The notes: generated from the letters alone by a model not told the origin. Positions 1 through 9,391 are shown, counted from the first letter of the stretch. The stretch: DNA of 53,468 bases from Thermoplasmatota archaeon (GCA_023484105.1 JAMDBD010000004.1:1-53468), one strand, 5' to 3'. Program-made: numbers and translations.

Positions 1-337
1 GTGTGTTGTATTTAAATATACATGTTTTTGAACTATCGCATCTTGCACCGACAGCAACTTTTCCTTGTTTCTCCAAGGAGTGATTTTCGTGTAGTATTAT
101 TATAATGTATATAAAATGTTTTTCTATCCAATATGAAAATTTGTTGGGTATGTTATACTGAAGATTATGTAAAATTCAGTAGGCAAAAAATATCTCTACC
201 GCATATCTGAAAAACACTTGAAAATAAAGAGAAAATCCATTATTTACTCCATGTACACTTACAGGAAAGTGAAAATCAGTTGGCTATGAAAATATGCGTT
301 GTGTAATATGTTCAGAACCCATTATTTTGCAATATAA
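1..337. other. gene-less left edge
   Basis: No recognisable gene. The stretch is AT-rich with several TATA-like words (around 105-120) and only very short open frames. The longest protein-like one is on the + strand at 133-210 and encodes 25 residues starting MKICWVC; nothing else supports it as a gene. It may be spacer DNA or the downstream region of a gene lying off the left edge. Confidence 0.5.
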
Positions 338-409
338 GCCGCCGGAGGGATTTGAACCCCCGACCTGCTGATTACGAATCAGCTGCTCTACCTGCTGAGC
401 TACGGCGGC
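338..409 (-). tRNA. tRNA-Thr (anticodon CGU)
   Basis: The minus strand folds as a full cloverleaf. The acceptor stem is GCCGCCG paired with CGGCGGC, the D arm starts GCTC, the anticodon stem GCTGA/TCAGC holds the loop TTCGTAA (anticodon CGT), and the T arm has the GGTTCAAAT core. No intron is seen, and CCA is not encoded. It begins four bases after the stop codon of the DUF1015 gene on the same strand. I see no well-placed TATA box immediately upstream, so it may be processed from that transcript. Confidence 0.93.
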
Positions 410-413
410 GCAA

Positions 414-1601
414 TCAGTTCACATCACATTTGCAGTTCAGAGCAATACCGGAGGGAGGCTTCGGGTAAAAATATGTCGACTTCTGTGTGAGCATCTCACC
501 TTTCATGACCAGCCTTATAAAAGCATCCTTATTCCAGGCTGGAAGAAGGAAGGCCGAGGAAAACCTTCCGCTATCAACCCCTCTTATGGCTTCCTCAGAA
601 CTGTGCGTGTAAGTTACCTCTTTTTCTATCACATTTTCATCGAGCTGCATCACAGTCTTGAATATGACCTCCTTGAGAACCAGTGCAGGATAAACAGATT
701 CGTTATCCCTGTTAATTATGGAGCGAATTGCATCCTGCAGCATTGAAAGTCTGTAGAATTTTCCAGTATACAGAAGTATACTGTCTATAGACTCAGGTGA
801 TTCAATCTCCTCAACTGAAAAGTATCCTGAAAGCCTGGATAACAGGTCCTGCGTATCAATCTTCATGCTCAGGCAACGGTGAATCCCGGAGATCAGCAAA
901 CCAGGGTCAGACACAGAACAGATGTAGGAAAGCGTTGAACTCCAGAACTTTCTGCTCTCTCCCTCGGATAATCCGGCAAGTTCAAGCGTAGCAGCAAGTC
1001 TGTGATGCCCATCAGCAACAACAGCGTTGTCTCCCTTCAGAGAGGTCACTATCTGGTCGATTATTGCAGCATCTGTTACATAGAATATCTCGTTGAGCAC
1101 TCCGATCGGTTCCTCAAACTCCCTGTCAGGCACGTGATCCTCTGCGTACTTTCTGAGAATCTGAAGCATACCCTGGTTGGACACCAGGAGAAAAACTGGT
1201 TCCGGCTGGCACATAAGGGAGGACATGAGACTCATCCTCCTGCGCTTTGGTCCGTCGAAGGTTCTTTCATGGGGCTTTATACTGCCATCCGGTGGATATA
1301 TGGAAGTCAGGGCAATGAAGCCAATCCTACCATACTCCATGCCGTTTACTGAAAAACGCTGGCGCAGAATAATAACTGTATCCTGATCGATTCTCACAAT
1401 GGTGCCGTCTGCCTTCCATTTTTTCAGCCATTCAACAGCATCGGAATTGTCATCATTCTCAGGCAGCGTCAGGTGAGTTATGTTTGCCTCCGATTTCTTG
1501 AGCTGCTGCTCCAGATCCGGAGAAATGGTGTCAAATGGAGGAGAGTGAAAATTTTCAACACTGCTGGCAAAAACAAATGGTTTGAAAGGAAATACCTGCA
1601 T
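414..1601 (-). CDS. DUF1015 family protein
   Basis: A 395-residue protein of the DUF1015 family. The hallmark is the motif VADGHHRLAAT near residue 200, a ParB/sulfiredoxin-like phosphate-handling loop; the N-terminal half has the family's conserved MEYGRIGFIALT and FDGPKRRRMSL segments. Some archaeal and bacterial relatives with the same DGHHR-type motif are linked to serine phosphorylation or phosphoserine metabolism, but no specific reaction can be assigned from sequence. The start at 1601 lies five bases from the end of the endonuclease IV gene, so the genes are probably co-transcribed (trmB-like, nfo, this gene, tRNA-Thr). Family assignment is firm; function is unknown. Confidence 0.8.
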   Translation of the reverse strand: MQVFPFKPFVFASSVENFHSPPFDTISPDLEQQLKKSEANITHLTLPENDDNSDAVEWLKKWKADGTIVRIDQDTVIILRQRFSVNGMEYGRIGFIALTSIYPPDGSIKPHERTFDGPKRRRMSLMSSLMCQPEPVFLLVSNQGMLQILRKYAEDHVPDREFEEPIGVLNEIFYVTDAAIIDQIVTSLKGDNAVVADGHHRLAATLELAGLSEGESRKFWSSTLSYICSVSDPGLLISGIHRCLSMKIDTQDLLSRLSGYFSVEEIESPESIDSILLYTGKFYRLSMLQDAIRSIINRDNESVYPALVLKEVIFKTVMQLDENVIEKEVTYTHSSEEAIRGVDSGRFSSAFLLPAWNKDAFIRLVMKGEMLTQKSTYFYPKPPSGIALNCKCDVN

Positions 1602-1605
1602 GGAA

Positions 1606-2463
1606 TCACCCTTTCAGCACGCTAACAATGGCCTCTATATCCTTATCATAACCCTCTTCACCGAGAGGAGTTTCAAGGCACATGGGGACCTGTGAGAGCC
1701 TGCGATCATTGACAAAGTTTGCGATACCCTGAAGTCCAAGCATGCCCTTTCCGATCTGTTCATGCCTGTCAAGCCTGCTTCCCTGCCCCTTCTTGCTATC
1801 ATTGAGATGTATGGCCATCAGCCTGGTAAGTCCAACTGACGAGATGAGCCTGTCCATAGTTTCAGCATAGCCTTCATTGCTCTTAATATCATAGCCTGAT
1901 GCAAAAACGTGGCATGTGTCAAAACAGATGCCAACCTTGGCTTTCAGTTCAACACCATCTATCATATCAGAAAGCTGCTCAAAAGTGTATCCGACATTGG
2001 TACCCTGTCCAGCAGCAGTTTCAAGAAGAACAGTGGTCTTCCGATCGGCAGTCATACAAGAATTGAGCGCATCGCTGATATTCCTAATTGCCTTCCGTTC
2101 CCCTATCTTGCCCGCTGATCCAGGGTGAATCACCAGGTATTCAGTACCTAGCTTATCTGACCGTTCAATCTCCTCTCTGAACGCGTTCAGTGTCCTCTCC
2201 CTCTGCATACTGTCATCGGCTGCGAGGTTGAGCAGATAGGATGCATGAACCAGTATTTTACTCATCCCTTTCACTGCGACATTCTCTCTGAAGAGTCTGA
2301 CATCATCTTCAGGAAGTGGTTTTGCACTCCACTGCATCTGGTTTTTAGAGAATATCTGAAAAGTTGTAAAACCAAATTTTTCTGCCCTGAGTGGTGCATT
2401 CCATACACCGCCTGCAGTGGAGACATGCCCTCCAAGTGTTATGTCGTGTCCCCTGAAGGTCAA
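1606..2463 (-). CDS. nfo: endonuclease IV (AP endonuclease)
   Basis: A class II AP endonuclease of the Nfo/TIM-barrel type. It cuts the DNA backbone 5' of abasic sites in base excision repair. The 285-residue length is normal. The trinuclear zinc ligands can be followed: His in ILVHASYLLN, Glu in LLETAAGQG, Asp and His in FDTCHVFASGYD, His in AIHLNDSKKG, Asp and His in RLDRHEQIGKG, and Glu in CLETPLGEEGYD. The N-terminal GGHVSTAGG is also typical. It is four bases downstream of the TrmB-type regulator gene on the same strand and five bases upstream of the DUF1015 gene, indicating one operon. The identification is secure. Confidence 0.97.
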   Translation of the reverse strand: MTFRGHDITLGGHVSTAGGVWNAPLRAEKFGFTTFQIFSKNQMQWSAKPLPEDDVRLFRENVAVKGMSKILVHASYLLNLAADDSMQRERTLNAFREEIERSDKLGTEYLVIHPGSAGKIGERKAIRNISDALNSCMTADRKTTVLLETAAGQGTNVGYTFEQLSDMIDGVELKAKVGICFDTCHVFASGYDIKSNEGYAETMDRLISSVGLTRLMAIHLNDSKKGQGSRLDRHEQIGKGMLGLQGIANFVNDRRLSQVPMCLETPLGEEGYDKDIEAIVSVLKG

Positions 2464-2467
2464 GAGA

Positions 2468-3184
2468 TTACGCCCCCAGCCCTGAATCCCCTATGATGAT
2501 ATTGATAAACTGCCTTACATGCATTGCAAGGGCCGGGTTATCAGTATAACCGCATGCGTCCATGTCCGGTCCGGCAATGAGTGCCCTCGTGGAATCACTG
2601 ACAACATCCGTTGCTATGAGACTCTCCTTACGGTATACCTCCGCGTTCTCAGGCACCCTCTTATTCGGAGGAGCAACAAAAATAACGCGGACACCGCGCT
2701 TTATTGCATTGTCTATAACTTTCTTCAGCTCAGTCCTTATTTCCCTAACTCTAGGCGTGCATACTATGATCTCACTCTCAGTGAGATTGAACATCTCGAT
2801 GAGCTTATCAAAGACTTTCTGTCTGCCATATATTGTGTAGATAAGCTGGGGTTCACCCTTTGATGGAAGGGAATCCTGAAGTGCCCTCAGGTCATTGAAA
2901 AGTGTGGTTATTTTGTTCTCAACAGAATCCCTGATCTTCTGAAGATCCTCTGGCTTGTACATTCTGGGCCTTCCCTCAGTCTCCTTCACGAATCCCTTCT
3001 GGACAAGGGATTCCATCACTTTATAGGCGGAGGTTCTTGGAATCCTCGCCGTGTCAGCGATAACATCCGCGTTGGCAACCCCATGAATTATCAAGGCAGT
3101 AAACCCCTGAGCCTCATAGGATGAGAGTCCAAGCATCTTGAGAAGCTCTTCAACCCTGGAGACTGTATCGGAATTAGCTTCCAT
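2468..3184 (-). CDS. TrmB-family transcriptional regulator
   Basis: A 238-residue archaeal regulator of the TrmB (sugar-specific) type. Residues about 15-80 form a winged helix-turn-helix, including ADTARIPRTSAYKVMESLVQKGFV, followed by a basic YKPED segment and a coiled-coil-like helix (about 85-105). The C-terminal part (about 110-235) resembles the TrmB effector/phospholipase D-like domain. The effector is unknown. It is the first gene of a minus-strand operon with nfo and the DUF1015 gene. A TATA box lies 24 bases before the start, so the mRNA is probably leaderless. A regulator heading a repair operon is unusual but does not prove it controls repair. Confidence 0.85.
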   Translation of the reverse strand: MEANSDTVSRVEELLKMLGLSSYEAQGFTALIIHGVANADVIADTARIPRTSAYKVMESLVQKGFVKETEGRPRMYKPEDLQKIRDSVENKITTLFNDLRALQDSLPSKGEPQLIYTIYGRQKVFDKLIEMFNLTESEIIVCTPRVREIRTELKKVIDNAIKRGVRVIFVAPPNKRVPENAEVYRKESLIATDVVSDSTRALIAGPDMDACGYTDNPALAMHVRQFINIIIGDSGLGA

Positions 3185-3203
3185 TGCTAATTATTACTCA
3201 CTT

Positions 3204-3212
3204 GTTTATAAC
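3204..3212 (-). promoter_or_regulatory. TATA box of the TrmB-like regulator operon
   Basis: GTTATAAAC on the minus strand, centred about 24 bases from the ATG at 3184. This is the archaeal TATA spacing for a leaderless transcript. Confidence 0.55.
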
Positions 3213-3350
3213 ACTTTTCTGATAAAAATATATTCTTTTAAATAGAAAGCAACTAAGGAGTAAATTAATCTGATGTAATAATATTAATTGTTATATACAG
3301 CATACATTTTGAAATTGAAAAATTGAATATATGCAAAACGATAACGTCCC

Positions 3351-3761
3351 ATGAATTTTGATCTGCCTGATATCAACAAGATTCTGGAAACAGATCCATT
3401 TCTGAAGCCCCTTAGAATGAAGGTGGTCTCCAGAACAGAGTATGAGATTGTAATAGAGATGCCATTCACCGAGACCGTGAAAAGAATAGGAGAAATCATG
3501 AACGGTGGGGCCATAATGACACTTGCAGACGTTGCAGGTGGCTTTTCTCTGCTGTTTGACCGTGATGTCCTCAACCAGGTGACTATCAACCTGAGCATTA
3601 ACTTCATCAGGCCAATAAGCAATGGCCCGGTTATTGCAAGAGGTAAGAAGCTGAGATCCGGAAAAACGGTTGGCTTTTCCGAGGTAGATATCTATGATGG
3701 ATCCGGCAAGTTATGTGCCAAGGCAAATGGTTCATGGTATCTTTTCAGGAGCGAACCCTGA
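3351..3761 (+). CDS. PaaI-like hotdog-fold thioesterase
   Basis: A 136-residue single-domain acyl-CoA thioesterase of the PaaI family, which hydrolyses acyl- or aryl-CoA in the cytoplasm. The signature helix reads NGGAIMTLADVAGG (residues about 50-63) and carries the catalytic-type aspartate. The more usual HGG is NGG here. The strand VTINLSINFIRPI and the final AKANGSWYLF fit the hotdog fold. A TATA box (TTATATAC, 3291-3298) precedes it. Its last 30 bases overlap the 3' end of the convergent alpha/beta hydrolase gene. The substrate is not predictable. Confidence 0.85.
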   Translation: MNFDLPDINKILETDPFLKPLRMKVVSRTEYEIVIEMPFTETVKRIGEIMNGGAIMTLADVAGGFSLLFDRDVLNQVTINLSINFIRPISNGPVIARGKKLRSGKTVGFSEVDIYDGSGKLCAKANGSWYLFRSEP

Positions 3762-4484
3762 TCCGGTGAGAAATCTCTCTATGGCATCGTGTACCTGGTC
3801 CGGATTGGTGTAGTGCACAGTGTGTCCGCCGCCTCGAACCACTACAAGCTGACTGCCCGGGATCATGGACTTCAAAGCATATGCAGCGTCAACAGGTATG
3901 ACCTGGTCAGAATCACCCCATATGATAAGGGCTGGTGGGGCATATTCGCTGAAATCTGAACGATCAACTCTTTTCTCCGCCCTGTTGGTCTCCAGCATTC
4001 TCTCTATTACTGGTCTGACGTTGAATATGCTTGAAGAAATCACCCTCTCAATGAACGCCTTCCTGTCTGGAGTCTCCTCAGCAGGGGGAAGTATCCCGGC
4101 ACTGGAAATTACCACAAGATTTCCGGGAGGCCTGTACTTCAGGAAATATCTCATTGCGATCCATCCACCGTAAGAGTTTCCCACCACCGCTGGCTCTGAA
4201 ATGCCAAGGTCAGAAATAAAACTGTGAACTGCGGATGCCTGTTCATCTATTGTGTACCTTATATCAGGCTTCGAGCTTCTTCCATGTCCGAGGAGATCCA
4301 GTAAATAGAGGGTGTATTCCTCACCAAAAAGCCTCGCCAGTCTGAGAAATGCATTTCCTGTCGATCCCATACCATGAAGGAAAACAATATTTCTTGATCC
4401 GCCGGCACTGAACAGATAGGATAATTCCCATGAACCAAGGCCAACAGCCATTCTCTGAAAAACCCTTCCCTGATCCTTCTTCAA
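3732..4484 (-). CDS. alpha/beta hydrolase
   Basis: A 250-residue alpha/beta-hydrolase-fold enzyme. The catalytic triad is visible: Ser in GNSYGGW (residue about 105), Asp in WGDSDQVIP (about 193) and His in GGGHTVHYTNP (about 220). The oxyanion-hole segment FLHGMGSTGN lies near residue 40. The architecture resembles small esterases, haloperoxidase-like enzymes and MhpC-type C-C hydrolases; the substrate cannot be told from sequence. A second Met at residue 12 is an alternative start. The gene is convergent with, and overlaps, the thioesterase gene. Confidence 0.85.
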   Translation of the reverse strand: MKKDQGRVFQRMAVGLGSWELSYLFSAGGSRNIVFLHGMGSTGNAFLRLARLFGEEYTLYLLDLLGHGRSSKPDIRYTIDEQASAVHSFISDLGISEPAVVGNSYGGWIAMRYFLKYRPPGNLVVISSAGILPPAEETPDRKAFIERVISSSIFNVRPVIERMLETNRAEKRVDRSDFSEYAPPALIIWGDSDQVIPVDAAYALKSMIPGSQLVVVRGGGHTVHYTNPDQVHDAIERFLTGSGFAPEKIP

Positions 4485-4563
4485 AATTCATCAACCAGTG
4501 GGATATTTCAAGCTCCATGAAATTCTTTTCCGTCATTAGAGACTGGAAAACCATGTGCGGAAA

Positions 4564-4573
4564 CTTATAAAAC
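4564..4573 (+). promoter_or_regulatory. TATA box of ppdK
   Basis: CTTATAAAAC centred about 23 bases upstream of the ATG at 4591. Transcription would begin at or next to the start codon, so the mRNA is leaderless and this ATG is supported as the true start. Confidence 0.65.
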
Positions 4574-4590
4574 GCTGATGATTATCATGT

Positions 4591-7230
4591 ATGAATTCTG
4601 TAAAGTACGTGTACCTGTACAGTGAAGGGGGAAGCCACCTCGTTGATCTTCTTGGGGGGAAGGGAGCCGGACTCGCTGAGATGAATAACATCGGCCTCAA
4701 TGTACCTCCCGGATTCACCATAACAACGGAAGCGTGCAGAGACTACATGAAGAACTCAAAATTTCCGGAAGGAATGATGGATCAGGCAATGGAGGCTCTG
4801 AAATACATAGAAAAGTCCACCGGGAAAAAGTTTGGCGACAGAAACAAGCCGCTTCTGGTTTCTGTAAGATCAGGAGCTCCAGTGAGCATGCCAGGCATGA
4901 TGGACACAATTCTGAACGTCGGGCTGAATGCGGAAACGGTGAAGGGCCTTGCATCGCTCACAAACAACGAAAGATTCGCGCTGGATTCTTACAGGCGTCT
5001 GCTGCAGATGTTCGGCAATGTGGTGATGGGGATACCGAAGGAAAAATTTGACGAAGCGCTGGAATCCGAGAAAAAGGATAACGATCTCAGCTCTGACGTT
5101 GAAATGAACGCTCAGCACCTCAGCGATCTTATAGATCGATACAGGAAAATATACAGGGAAAGCGGTCTTGAGTTTCCCGAGGATCCATGGAAACAGTTAA
5201 CCATGGCAATAGAGGCCGTGTTCAGATCCTGGAACTCAGAGAGGGCAAAGGTATACAGATCACTCAACAGAATACCGGACGATATGGGAACAGCCGTAAA
5301 CATAGTATCCATGGTATTTGGCAACATGGGCAATGACTCGGCAACAGGGGTTGCATTCACCAGGGATCCGAACACAGGAGAAAAGCGGCTTTTCGCCGAG
5401 TATCTTACGAATGCCCAGGGAGAGGATGTTGTTGCAGGCATAAGAACTCCGAAGGACATAGGGACATTGAGCAGGGAGATCCCTGAAGCCTACAGAGACC
5501 TTGTGAGATCTGCAGAGATACTGGAAAATCACTACCGGGACATGATGGATATAGAATTCACAATAGAGTCAGGGAAGTTCTATCTGCTCCAGGTAAGGAA
5601 GGGCAAGAGGAGCGCAATGGCAGCCATAAAGATAGCAGTTGATCTTGTTTCTGAAGGCAAGATAGGAAAGAAGGACGCAATAATGATGATCTCTCCCGAA
5701 ACAATGAAAGCAACTCTGTATCCGGTTGTGAAACTCAACGGATCTGAGCAGCTTCTGGCAACGGGTCTTGCTGCTTCTCCAGGTGCCGCTACCGGAAAGC
5801 TGTGCTTTTCATCCACGCGTGCCATAGAGCTTTCCAGGACTGAGAAGTCAATAATACTAATAAGGCCTGAGACCACAGCCGATGACGTCCGAGGAATGGC
5901 AGTTTCGGTTGGTTTCCTGACACAGAAGGGAGGCATGACATCCCATGCTGCTGTGGTAGCTAGAGCGATGGGAAAACCAGCAGTTGTAGGCGCTGAGGAG
6001 ATAAGGGTGGATGTTAACGCTGGAACTGCCATTATGAGAGGGCATACGCTGAGAGAGGGCGATACAGTCACTGTTGACGGTACCAGCGGAAAGGTCTACC
6101 TGGGTGCAGTTTCCACGGAACAGGCAACTCTCCACAGTGAGACTTCAGTGCTGCTTGCATGGGCAGATGAGTACAGGAAGCTTGGTATAAGGGCAAATGC
6201 CAACACACCAGAGGAGGCCGATCTGGCAAGGAGGAACGGTGCACAGGGAATAGGCCTTGCAAGGACAGAAAGGATGTTCCTTGGGGATGAAAGGCTGCCT
6301 ATCATGAGAAAAATGATCATGAGCGAGAATACCGAACAGAGGAAGTCATACCTCAACAGACTTCTTCCAATGCAGGTGAGCGATTTCACAGAGTTCTTCA
6401 GGACGATGGAGGGATACCCTGTGATAATCAGGCTTCTGGATCCACCTCTGCATGAGTTTCTGCCGGATAAGGAGGAGACCATAAGGCGCATATATGAACT
6501 CAGAAACGATCCGTCCAAATCTGCTGAACTAGCCGAGGCAGAGAAGCTTCTATCCGTGATAAGGAGCCTCGAGGAGTTCAATCCAATGCTGGGTTTCAGG
6601 GGATGCAGGCTTGGAATACTCTATCCTGAAATCTATGAAATGCAGGTCAGGGCTATTATACAGGCCGCAAAGGCTGTGATGAGGGAGGGCAAGCGCATCT
6701 ACCCGGAGATAATGATACCGCTTGTTGGCCATCCAAACGAACTGAAAATTCTCAGGGACAGGCTTACAGATGTTATCAGGGAGGAGATCGGCCAGGATAA
6801 GGTTGACTATAAGTTTGGAACCATGATAGAAATTCCGAGAGCCTGTGTCACTGCTGATTCAATTGCAAAGCATGCAGATTTCTTTTCCTTCGGAACGAAC
6901 GATCTGACGCAGATGACCTTCGGATACAGTAGAGACGATGCCGAGGGAAAGTTCATGAGCAGGTATCTGGAACTGAAGGTTCTGGATGCCGATCCGTTTG
7001 AATCGGTTGATGTTGACGGGGTGGGTGAACTGATGAAAATGGCTGTTCGGAAGGCCAGAAAGACAAACAAAAACATAGAGATTGGAATATGCGGCGAGCA
7101 GGGCGGAGATCCTGCAACAATCGAGTTCTGCCATAAGATTGGGCTGGATTATGTGTCTTCATCGCCATTCAGAATACCGGTGGCAAGGCTCTCGGCAGCC
7201 AGGGCGGCCATAGCAGGCAGGAGGAAGTGA
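4591..7230 (+). CDS. ppdK: pyruvate, phosphate dikinase
   Basis: Interconverts pyruvate, ATP and phosphate with phosphoenolpyruvate, AMP and pyrophosphate; in archaea it links glycolysis and gluconeogenesis. The 879-residue length is standard. Domains in order are an N-terminal ATP-grasp nucleotide-binding domain (GGKGAGLAEMN near residue 20, SVRSGAPVSMPGMMDT near 95), the swivelling phosphohistidine domain with GGMTSHAAVVARAMGKP (catalytic His about residue 453), and a C-terminal TIM-barrel PEP/pyruvate domain with GFRGCRLGI and FGTNDLTQ. The C-terminal GICGEQGGDP carries the expected catalytic Cys. It is monocistronic or leads into the MFS gene 55 bases downstream. Confidence 0.97.
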   Translation: MNSVKYVYLYSEGGSHLVDLLGGKGAGLAEMNNIGLNVPPGFTITTEACRDYMKNSKFPEGMMDQAMEALKYIEKSTGKKFGDRNKPLLVSVRSGAPVSMPGMMDTILNVGLNAETVKGLASLTNNERFALDSYRRLLQMFGNVVMGIPKEKFDEALESEKKDNDLSSDVEMNAQHLSDLIDRYRKIYRESGLEFPEDPWKQLTMAIEAVFRSWNSERAKVYRSLNRIPDDMGTAVNIVSMVFGNMGNDSATGVAFTRDPNTGEKRLFAEYLTNAQGEDVVAGIRTPKDIGTLSREIPEAYRDLVRSAEILENHYRDMMDIEFTIESGKFYLLQVRKGKRSAMAAIKIAVDLVSEGKIGKKDAIMMISPETMKATLYPVVKLNGSEQLLATGLAASPGAATGKLCFSSTRAIELSRTEKSIILIRPETTADDVRGMAVSVGFLTQKGGMTSHAAVVARAMGKPAVVGAEEIRVDVNAGTAIMRGHTLREGDTVTVDGTSGKVYLGAVSTEQATLHSETSVLLAWADEYRKLGIRANANTPEEADLARRNGAQGIGLARTERMFLGDERLPIMRKMIMSENTEQRKSYLNRLLPMQVSDFTEFFRTMEGYPVIIRLLDPPLHEFLPDKEETIRRIYELRNDPSKSAELAEAEKLLSVIRSLEEFNPMLGFRGCRLGILYPEIYEMQVRAIIQAAKAVMREGKRIYPEIMIPLVGHPNELKILRDRLTDVIREEIGQDKVDYKFGTMIEIPRACVTADSIAKHADFFSFGTNDLTQMTFGYSRDDAEGKFMSRYLELKVLDADPFESVDVDGVGELMKMAVRKARKTNKNIEIGICGEQGGDPATIEFCHKIGLDYVSSSPFRIPVARLSAARAAIAGRRK

Positions 7231-7285
7231 GTACCCAGCCATGAATTAATAGTCGGAAAACATACACCCTGAAGGTTTCTGAAAA

Positions 7286-8500
7286 TTGGATGCCAGAAAG
7301 ACACTGATGACCGGGAACAGTGAGTTCTGGGCTGTTTCTATAGCCTCTCTGTTCAGATCTTTCGGGATAGGAGCTGCCTGGCCATTTTTCTCAATATATT
7401 TCAGCGATGTATACAACGTTCCTGTGTTCTACATAGGGCTCATCTTCACTGCCTCAGCAGTACTCTCAATAGTTATAAATCTTGCAGGAGGTGCACTTGG
7501 CGATTTCTTCGGAAGAAGAAGTGCAATAATGGTAGGATCAGTATATGGAATTGCTGCATATGCAGCACTCGCATTTCTGACATATTCAGGAGGCTTCCTG
7601 GTCATTACCATAACAGTGTTTATAATATCCTCTGCATCAGGCGCCCTCATATTTCCAGCATCTTCAGCTCTCGTTGCAGATGTGACGACTGAGGCTGAGC
7701 GGAGAAGGGCTTACAGCCTGTACAGAGTGGTTTCAAACATAGGATGGGCGGCAGGTCCTCTTGCAGGAGCACTTCTCTACGACAGCGGTATGTGGATCCT
7801 TCTCTCCATGCTCACTGTCACGGCGATAATACAGCTCGCAATGACCGCTCTTTACATTCAGGAGCACAGACATTCAAACGGGGAGAGGATGACAAGGAAG
7901 AACTTCATGGCCTTTGACAGAAACCTGATAATATTCAGCTCAGGTACGCTTTTCATGACCATAGTGTCATCCCAGTTTCTTGTCACTCTCCCTATCTTTG
8001 CAGTCAATTCCGTTCATATACCGTCATTCAGCATAGGTTATATCTTCGCAGTTAACGGCCTTGTGGTTATAATAGGGCAGGGACCGCTGACCAGACTCTT
8101 CAGACGATACAGCGACCTGACGATGATGCTTGCAGGTGTTGTTGCCTACTCTATTGGATATCTGTCAGTTGGTTTCTCCCGAGATCTCACAGATCTCCTG
8201 CTGTCAATGGTCGTGATCACCATAGGTGAGGATCTGGTGTCTCCACCACTGAGTACGCTCATAGCCAGAGTGGCACCACCCGGGAAACTGGCAAGATACA
8301 TGGCCTTCAACTCGATGATGAACCAGACGGCAAGGGCAATAGGCCCATCCATAGGTTCGTTCTTTCTCTCCATTTACGCTTACAACGGACTGGAATCATG
8401 GGGCTCCATAGCATCGTTTGGAATTGTATCAGTATTTATACTTATTCTGTTCGGGGTGCATCTCAGAAGGGATTATAATGCGGCTGCGCCGTCTCCTTAG
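7286..8500 (+). CDS. MFS transporter
   Basis: A 404-residue major facilitator superfamily permease with about 12 predicted membrane helices. The family loop 2-3 motif is visible as GGALGDFFGRRSAIM near residue 75. Substrate not predictable; the overall look is of a drug or metabolite exporter. The start is a TTG at 7286; the next Met in frame is residue 8. It follows ppdK by 55 bases, so read-through is possible, but there is no functional link visible. Convergent with the UbiA gene, separated by only 27 bases. Confidence 0.85.
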   Translation: MDARKTLMTGNSEFWAVSIASLFRSFGIGAAWPFFSIYFSDVYNVPVFYIGLIFTASAVLSIVINLAGGALGDFFGRRSAIMVGSVYGIAAYAALAFLTYSGGFLVITITVFIISSASGALIFPASSALVADVTTEAERRRAYSLYRVVSNIGWAAGPLAGALLYDSGMWILLSMLTVTAIIQLAMTALYIQEHRHSNGERMTRKNFMAFDRNLIIFSSGTLFMTIVSSQFLVTLPIFAVNSVHIPSFSIGYIFAVNGLVVIIGQGPLTRLFRRYSDLTMMLAGVVAYSIGYLSVGFSRDLTDLLLSMVVITIGEDLVSPPLSTLIARVAPPGKLARYMAFNSMMNQTARAIGPSIGSFFLSIYAYNGLESWGSIASFGIVSVFILILFGVHLRRDYNAAAPSP

Positions 8501-8527
8501 ACTGCTGTTGACGGTCTGCCAACAGGC

Positions 8528-9391
8528 TCAGAATGCAAATATCATGGCGACAAGAAACATGATTCCCACCATTGAATTGGCACCCAGGAAAGAGAAGCGT
8601 ATGCTCCTCACGTCAGATGGGTCAAGTGAAATATGTTGCAGCAGCATCAGAATCCCTATTACGGCAAGGACCACATAATAAACAACGGAATTTATGAAGA
8701 ACGCAATAGCCAGGAAGGCCATGAACGAGACCGCATGAGTGAGAATTGAGATATCATGCCCCTTCTTTATTCCATAGTCTGTCATCACGGTTTTGAGGCC
8801 ATTTCTGATATCAGTATCAATATCCGGTATGACATAGATCATATCAAAACCTGCTATCCAGAGAGATGCAGCTATAAGTATGAGATAGGGCACCGGGGAA
8901 ACAGGGAAGGCTGGAATGACCGAAAGGTATCCGGCCATCACGCCAACACCGATTGTAAATCCCATATAGAAGTGGCGCATGGATGTGAACCGCTTAAGAA
9001 GAGGATCAGTAACAAAGAGCACCAGTACCACAGGAGAAAGTTCAATAACAAGTGTGTTTATGAAAAACACTGACAGTTCGAAAAGTGCAGCAAACAGAAA
9101 TGCCATGAAAACAGCAAATCGCATAGAAAAACGGCCAGAAATCAACTGCCAGTTCTTCTTCCTGGGGTTTAACATGTCATATTTTCTCCCCTCTATCCGG
9201 TTGATGGTCATTGCAGTAGCCCTTGCAAAAATGGCTGCAAGTGTCACGAGAATAAACTTTGTAAGATCGTAGTTTCCCGCTGAAGCCACGACAAGGCCGC
9301 TCCATACAAACGGCAGATCGAATACCGTGTGCTCAAGCCTTATGAAGTCTGAAACATCCCTGAAATATCCTACAACCCCAGTTTTGACCAT
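8528..9391 (-). CDS. ubiA: UbiA/MqnP-like prenyltransferase with altered first Asp motif
   Basis: An integral membrane prenyltransferase, 287 residues with about eight helices, most like the 4-hydroxybenzoate polyprenyltransferase/MqnP group. It overlaps the UbiD gene by 22 bases, which supports a shared role in quinone, probably menaquinone, synthesis. The second aspartate-rich motif is intact as GFDMIYVIPDIDTD (residues about 181-194). The first, normally NxxxDxxxD, reads NRIEGRKYD (64-72): the Asn and last Asp are kept, but the middle Asp, which helps bind Mg-diphosphate, is Gly. Activity may depend on the neighbouring Glu67 or may be changed. Family call is firm; substrate is inferred. 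Confidence 0.85.
   Translation of the reverse strand: MVKTGVVGYFRDVSDFIRLEHTVFDLPFVWSGLVVASAGNYDLTKFILVTLAAIFARATAMTINRIEGRKYDMLNPRKKNWQLISGRFSMRFAVFMAFLFAALFELSVFFINTLVIELSPVVLVLFVTDPLLKRFTSMRHFYMGFTIGVGVMAGYLSVIPAFPVSPVPYLILIAASLWIAGFDMIYVIPDIDTDIRNGLKTVMTDYGIKKGHDISILTHAVSFMAFLAIAFFINSVVYYVVLAVIGILMLLQHISLDPSDVRSIRFSFLGANSMVGIMFLVAMIFAF

Noticed and set aside
5580-6071. Long antisense frame (163 codons) and several others opposite ppdK
   Set aside because: Composition and lack of any domain fit a shadow of the ppdK frame, whose motifs are unmistakable.
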